From Mucilaginibacter kameinonensis (GTDB lineage: Bacteria > Bacteroidota > Bacteroidia > Sphingobacteriales > Sphingobacteriaceae), in NCBI RefSeq assembly GCF_003675385.1, contig NZ_RCWZ01000008.1:62001-126000 (forward strand): a stretch of 64,000 nucleotides of DNA. Reading direction: 5' to 3'. The notes under the pieces are model-generated. The model saw only the letters and a list, made by a program, of their open reading frames with translations, did not search any database and was not told the DNA's origin. Of this stretch, positions 60,423-64,000 are shown one piece after another. Each line of letters begins with the position of its first letter. The stretch's first letter is position 1. The position numbers and the translations under genes were made by a program.

Positions 60423-61147
60423 AAAAGTAAAGTTAACTCTTTTAAATGAGCAATCTGCACGGTTACATCATCCGGCTTTTCGAGGTTAAAAGGGTTAAAA
60501 TAAATGGCGTCCATGCCAAAATTCAGCGCCCCGCGAATATCGGCCTCTATGCTATCTCCTATCATTACGCTTTCGGCTTTTGATGCACCAGCTAAATCAA
60601 GCGCATGCTGAAATATCGCTTTATCGGGTTTATTGACGCCTATATCTTCAGAAATGATGATGTTTTGAAAATATTTTGCCAGGTCAGTTCCGGCTATTTT
60701 TATGCGGGTTGAATCTTTAAATCCGTTCGAGATCAGGTGCAGGGTATACTTCGATTGCAGGTATTGCAAGGTTTCGTGCGCGTGCGGAAACAGGTTGGTT
60801 TTAGTAGGACAAAGTTTTACGTACTCGTCCTCAAAATCAAGCGGCATCAGGTCGGGGTGCAGACCAAGATCAGTAAAAGTTGACTTGAAACGGGCTTCGC
60901 GCAATTCATCTTTGGTGATCTCGCCAATATGGTATTGTGCCCAAAGACGGTGATTGTTACGGGTATAAGTTTCGATAAATAACTCGGCAGACTCCAAGCC
61001 TATTTCTGCAAGTTGATGGATCACATATAACTCCTGCAAGGCTTCTTCGGCATTTTTATCAAAATCCCAGATGGTATGGTCGAGGTCAAAGAAGATGTGT
61101 TTATACTTTATATAGGATTTCGGATTTTCGATTTCGGAATTATTCAT
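60419..61147 (-). CDS. HAD-family pyrimidine nucleotidase (YjjG type)
   Basis: The 242-aa HAD phosphatase shows motif I FFDLDHTIWDFDKN, motif II HLISNG, and motifs III/IV NKPDKAIFQHAL...MIGDSIEADIRGA. YjjG-type enzymes dephosphorylate non-canonical pyrimidine nucleotides. The only usable ATG (61147) lies inside a 7-bp-unit repeat, and the first 11 residues (MNNSEIENPKS) are encoded by it. Homologues usually begin just before the KHIFFDLDHT segment. The repeat has therefore been adopted as the translation start. Confidence 0.9.
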   Translation of the reverse strand: MNNSEIENPKSYIKYKHIFFDLDHTIWDFDKNAEEALQELYVIHQLAEIGLESAELFIETYTRNNHRLWAQYHIGEITKDELREARFKSTFTDLGLHPDLMPLDFEDEYVKLCPTKTNLFPHAHETLQYLQSKYTLHLISNGFKDSTRIKIAGTDLAKYFQNIIISEDIGVNKPDKAIFQHALDLAGASKAESVMIGDSIEADIRGALNFGMDAIYFNPFNLEKPDDVTVQIAHLKELTLLL

Positions 61148-61308
61148 TTTCGGATTTTCGATTTCGGAATTTTTTATTCCCTGATTAAAAATTCAAAATT
61201 AAGAAATTCAATCCTACTAAATCCGAAATCCAAACTTCGAAATCCGAGATCAGAGTAAATTCGAAATCAAAATAAATCCGAAATCGAAAATCCGAAATCC
61301 GAAATCGG
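61115..61308. repeat. Heptamer array with inverted arms at the YjjG start / upp end
   Basis: The left part has two direct copies of a 23-bp unit at 61118-61140 and 61148-61170, exactly 30 bp apart. The right part has five in-register units AAATCCG, AAATCGA, AAATCCG, AAATCCG, AAATCGG (61274-61308). The 21 bp at 61278-61298 are the exact reverse complement of 61117-61137. Another array (61219-61253) lies between. The right end stops 1 bp before the upp stop codon. Confidence 0.85.
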
Positions 61309-61309
61309 A

Positions 61310-61954
61310 CTACGATTTCTCTCCAAAGGCCAGATCCCCTGCATCGCCCAAGCCAGGTACTATATAAGCTTTGCTGGTCATTTCATCATCAACAGCGCAA
61401 ACCCAAATTTTGGCTTTGGGCAGGTTTGCTTTTACATGAGCTACCCCTTCGGTGCTGGCAATTACAGCGGCAATGTGCAGTTCTTTTATAGAGTATTGGG
61501 CCATCAGCTCCTTGCAAACGGCAACAACGCTTTGCCCTGTAGCCAGCATGGTATCGCACAAAATAAAAATCTTATCATCAAGGTTAGGTGTAGCGATATG
61601 ATCAACCTGGATCAGGAAGCTGCCATTGCGTTTCACCTTGCGATAAGCGGTGATAAACGCCGATGACGACTGATCAAAGAACTGCATAAAGCCTTGATAA
61701 AACGGCAAACCGGCCCGCAATATAATGCCCAATACCGGCTCGTCTGCAAGTACGTTAACGCTGGCGGTGCCCAGCGGGGTCTGAATTTCTTTTGTTTCGT
61801 AATGTAATGATTTGCTCAGCTCATAAGCCAGTATGGCGCCCAGCCGCTCCTGGTTTCGCCTGAAGCGTTCCTTATCCTGCTGGATAACAGCATCCCGCAA
61901 TTCGGCCAGAAACTGGTTGGCAATGGTATCGGTTTTATTGAGGATGAAAATCAT
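61310..61954 (-). CDS. upp: Uracil phosphoribosyltransferase
   Basis: Upp salvages uracil to UMP using PRPP. The 214-aa protein shows the Upp features EPVLGIILRAGLPFYQGFMQFFD and the PRPP loop FILCDTMLATGQSVVAVCKEL. The C-terminal uracil-binding segment is AYIVPGLGDAGDLAFG. The start at 61954 is preceded immediately by a perfect 14-bp palindrome (61955-61968). The stop codon abuts the heptamer array. It is divergent from the GNAT-MarR pair. Confidence 0.95.
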   Translation of the reverse strand: MIFILNKTDTIANQFLAELRDAVIQQDKERFRRNQERLGAILAYELSKSLHYETKEIQTPLGTASVNVLADEPVLGIILRAGLPFYQGFMQFFDQSSSAFITAYRKVKRNGSFLIQVDHIATPNLDDKIFILCDTMLATGQSVVAVCKELMAQYSIKELHIAAVIASTEGVAHVKANLPKAKIWVCAVDDEMTSKAYIVPGLGDAGDLAFGEKS

Positions 61955-61968
61955 GCTTAAATTTAAGC
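61955..61968. promoter_or_regulatory. Perfect 14-bp palindrome GCTTAAATTTAAGC at the upp start
   Basis: The palindrome touches the upp ATG, so it would sit in the ribosome-binding region of the mRNA or overlap the transcription start. It may be an operator or a chance A/T-rich dyad. Confidence 0.4.
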
Positions 61969-62036
61969 GTTTTTCGGCAATAGCATCATTATTTGTTTAT
62001 TAAATGTCATATCGGGTCGTCAGTAATAAATTTTAT

Positions 62037-62068
62037 TTTGAATATATGTAGTCAACTACGTAGATTTG
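62037..62068 (+). promoter_or_regulatory. Promoter (TTTG, N20, TAGATTTG) with overlapping 18-bp dyad operator for the GNAT-MarR pair
   Basis: TTTG (62037-62040) and TAGATTTG (62061-62068) with 20-bp spacing fit the Bacteroidota promoter. Between them, overlapping the first two -7 bases, is TATGTAGT-CA-ACTACGTA (62045-62062), a dyad with 8-bp arms and a single mismatch. The size and position suit a MarR-type repressor site, and a MarR gene is the second gene downstream. Confidence 0.65.
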
Positions 62069-62086
62069 TACATAAATATTAAAGTC

Positions 62087-62584
62087 ATGAATACTACACC
62101 GATTATAAGCTCATTAAACAATACCTATTGCCAGCAGATCATTGATATCATTTTGCCAATTCAACAAATAGAGTTTAACGTGCCCATTACACTTGAAGCC
62201 CAACCCGACTTGTTGGATATTGAAACCAACTACCACCAAACCGGCGGCAATTTTTGGGGCGCTAACTACAACGAACAGCTTGTTGGCACCATAGCTCTGA
62301 TTGCTTTTGGCGATAATGCCGCGGCTATCCGCAAAATGTTTGTGCTTAAAGATTATCGCGGCAAGGAGCTGGGCATTGCGCAACTATTGTTGGATAACCT
62401 TATTGCCTATTGCAGGCAAAACAATATTACATCCATTTATTTAGGTACGGTTGAAGTGTTGAAAGCCGCTCATCGCTTTTATGAAAGAAATGGCTTTACA
62501 CGGCTTGCCAAAAACGATCTGCCAGAATCATTCCCGCTTATGGCTGCGGATACTATTTTTTATGAGTTACATTTGAACAACTAA
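62087..62584 (+). CDS. GNAT-family N-acetyltransferase
   Basis: The 165-aa protein has the acetyl-CoA-binding motif A in AAIRKMFVLKDYRGKELGIAQLLLDNLIAYCR (Q/RxxGxG/A type, here RGKELG) and motif B in HRFYERNGFTRL. The substrate is unknown. The start is the ATG at 62087, about 12 nt after the predicted transcription start; an upstream TTG at 62066 lies inside the -7 element and is rejected. It is followed by a MarR gene (10 bp) and is probably repressed by its product. Confidence 0.9.
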   Translation: MNTTPIISSLNNTYCQQIIDIILPIQQIEFNVPITLEAQPDLLDIETNYHQTGGNFWGANYNEQLVGTIALIAFGDNAAAIRKMFVLKDYRGKELGIAQLLLDNLIAYCRQNNITSIYLGTVEVLKAAHRFYERNGFTRLAKNDLPESFPLMAADTIFYELHLNN

Positions 62585-62594
62585 TAGCGGAATA

Positions 62595-63074
62595 ATGAAT
62601 GTAATTGACGAATCGGGAATTTTAGCGATCTCAACAAGACTGCAGCGTTTGGCCGAGCAGCTGCGTAAAGAAGGGGTACTCATTTACAAAGCCAACAATA
62701 TTGAATTTGAACCCAAATGGTTCCCGGTTATTTATACGTTGCATTTTAAGCCGATGCTGAGCGTAGTTGAAATTGCCGCCGAAATTGGCTACACCCATCC
62801 TTCAACAATAAGCCTGTTAAAAGAGTTGGAAAAAGAAAAACTCATCCGCTCAAAAAAAGATAAGGCCGACGAAAGGAAGCGGCTTATTATGTTAACAACA
62901 AAAGGCCAGGAACTTATAGAACGTATGAAACCGGTTTGGGAAATTATAAAAGCAGCCGCCGCCGAAATTGCCGATACCCAAAACAACCTGATGAAGGCAA
63001 TTACCGAAGCTGAAGAAAAATTAAAACAGCAAAGTTTTTTGGATAGGGCACTGCGGTTGAAAGCGGAGATGTAA
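62595..63074 (+). CDS. MarR-family transcriptional regulator
   Basis: The 159-aa protein has a winged helix-turn-helix: LSVVEIAAEIGYTHPSTISLLKELEKEKLIRSKKDKADERKRLIMLTTKGQEL, with the typical wing 'DERKRLIMLT'. Flanking helices would form the dimer. It is cotranscribed with the GNAT gene. By analogy with other MarR-enzyme pairs, it probably represses its own promoter at the dyad 62045-62062 and is released by a small ligand. The ligand is unknown. Confidence 0.92.
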   Translation: MNVIDESGILAISTRLQRLAEQLRKEGVLIYKANNIEFEPKWFPVIYTLHFKPMLSVVEIAAEIGYTHPSTISLLKELEKEKLIRSKKDKADERKRLIMLTTKGQELIERMKPVWEIIKAAAAEIADTQNNLMKAITEAEEKLKQQSFLDRALRLKAEM

Positions 63075-63115
63075 ATGATTACCACTGGTCACGAGTTAAA
63101 ATCATCTTAAAAACC

Positions 63116-63243
63116 ATGTCATTGCGAGGAGCAGACAGGGCCGTGCAATGGGGCGACGCGGCAATCTCGTCGTTATGCCTGTGCGGTATGCAAAGCCGCT
63201 AAGCATAGCTACGAGATTGCCACGCTATCGCTCGCAATGACAT
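63116..63243. repeat. REP-like palindrome, copy 6 (longest, imperfect)
   Basis: The outer arms ATGTCATTGCGAG / CTCGCAATGACAT pair perfectly. The inner region is enlarged (128 bp in all) with its own pairing GGCAATCTCGT / ACGAGATTGCC. It lies 41 bp past the MarR stop and 117 bp before uvrB. The rest of the 286-bp MarR-uvrB gap shows nothing else clear. Confidence 0.85.
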
Positions 63244-63360
63244 AACTTTCTATTTTATCTCCCCCGGCACAACAATGTTGACATACGGTTGTCATTACCA
63301 TGTACTTATTTTGATTTACAAACCCTGTTTCTGGATTATTTGTATTTTTACATAACAACA

Positions 63361-64000
63361 TGGATTTTCAATTAACATCTCAATATAAACCCACCGGCGA
63401 TCAGCCCGAAGCTATACGGCAGCTGGTTGAAGGTATCAACAATGGCGACCAGTATCAAACCCTTTTGGGTGTTACCGGATCGGGCAAAACGTTTACAGTT
63501 GCCAATATTATAGCACAAACACAAAAGCCCACACTCATCCTGAGCCACAATAAAACCCTGGCGGCGCAGCTGTATGGCGAGTTTAAGCAGTTTTTTCCCG
63601 AAAACGCGGTAAACTACTTTGTGTCATATTACGATTATTATCAACCGGAAGCGTTTATCCCTACCACAAACACCTACATAGAAAAAGACCTGCAGATAAA
63701 CGAAGAGATAGAAAAGCTTCGTTTACGCACTACTTCGGCTTTAATGTCGGGCAGGCGCGATGTTATCGTGGTATCATCCATATCATGCATCTACGGTATG
63801 GGTAACCCGGACGACTTTGCAGATTCGGTTTTCAAATTTGCCGTGGGTACCCGTATCAGCAGGAATGCTTTTTTGCACCGTCTTGTCGAAATTTTGTATG
63901 CCCGCACCACTGCCGATTTTAAACGCGGAACATTCAGGGTAAAAGGTGACACCGTGGATATTTTTCCAGCTTATCTGGATTACGCGTATCGAATTTCATT
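63361..64000 (+). CDS. uvrB: Excinuclease ABC subunit UvrB (5' part, cut by window edge)
   Basis: UvrB is the damage-verifying helicase-like subunit of nucleotide excision repair. The visible 213 residues contain the N-terminal YKPTGDQPEAIRQL, the Walker A LLGVTGSGKTFTVANI, the beta-hairpin region VNYFVSYYDYYQPEAFIP and the VVSSISCIYGMGNPDDF segment. The ATG at 63361 gives the usual N-terminus MDFQLTSQYKP. The frame is open to the window end, so helicase motifs and the C-terminal UvrC-binding domain lie outside. Confidence 0.97.

Noticed and set aside
61115..61308. Repeat array considered as CRISPR
   Set aside because: Units are 7 bp and contiguous without unique spacers of 30-40 bp; only two 23-bp copies are spaced 30 bp apart; no cas genes.

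Overview
The window is chromosomal DNA from a Bacteroidota bacterium, most likely a Sphingobacteriaceae member (Mucilaginibacter/Pedobacter type). The evidence is: a full-length SprA (type IX secretion translocon); the gene order maeB-ruvA-sprA; many Bacteroidota-typical families (DUF4292, DUF3108, DUF3109, DUF2480, DUF6427-like, Wzi-like); lipoproteins with short SxC lipoboxes; few Shine-Dalgarno sequences; and promoters that fit the Bacteroidota -33 TTG / -7 TAnnTTTG pattern. No rRNA, tRNA, CRISPR array, integrase or transposase is visible. Most genes are on the minus strand.

Layout. 1-4.2 kb: a truncated sigma-54 activator, a four-helix-bundle (S23) cassette with inverted terminal repeats, miaB and a COG4315 lipoprotein. 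4.4-7 kb: an AsmA-like protein, a palindrome-rich spacer and an orphan DUF2683 gene. 7-17.1 kb: sprA, ruvA, maeB. 17.2-21 kb: DUF1801, a dense repeat nest, a LysM lytic transglycosylase, gatA. 21-28 kb: an eight-gene envelope run (acyP, flippase, dut, TPR, DUF4292, EnvC, TatB-like, tatA). 28-32 kb: YceI, amidohydrolase, rlmN, comF. 32-36.5 kb: hybrid kinase and glyA. 36.8-40.3 kb: an exported flavodoxin/NTF2/cupin cluster with an aldo-keto reductase and a divergent AraC regulator. 40.5-45.3 kb: scpA, DoxX-like, dxs, alkB-like. 45.3-48.7 kb: a MazEF-type pair, Wzi-like, gmd. 48.8-56.5 kb: DUF3109, DUF3108, DUF2480, PpiD-like, lptC, outer-membrane protein, coaX, purQ. 56.6-62 kb: DUF6427-like, glycosyltransferase, LpxH-like, a 36-aa ORF, DinB, YjjG, upp. 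62-64 kb: GNAT plus MarR with a probable operator, then the 5' part of uvrB.

The common theme is envelope biogenesis: SprA, Tat, LptC, PpiD, EnvC, lytic transglycosylase, Wzi, flippase and LpxH-like.

The most interesting material lies between the genes. (i) Degenerate arrays of 7-bp units, with different words at different loci, sit at or just upstream of start codons. They encode part of one predicted signal peptide and supply the start codon of another gene, and one pair forms 27-bp inverted repeats around the S23 gene. (ii) Six dispersed copies of a long REP-like palindrome are present, two with perfect 27- and 33-bp arms. (iii) A duplicated double-hairpin element shows compensatory base changes. 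No single new protein system stands out.
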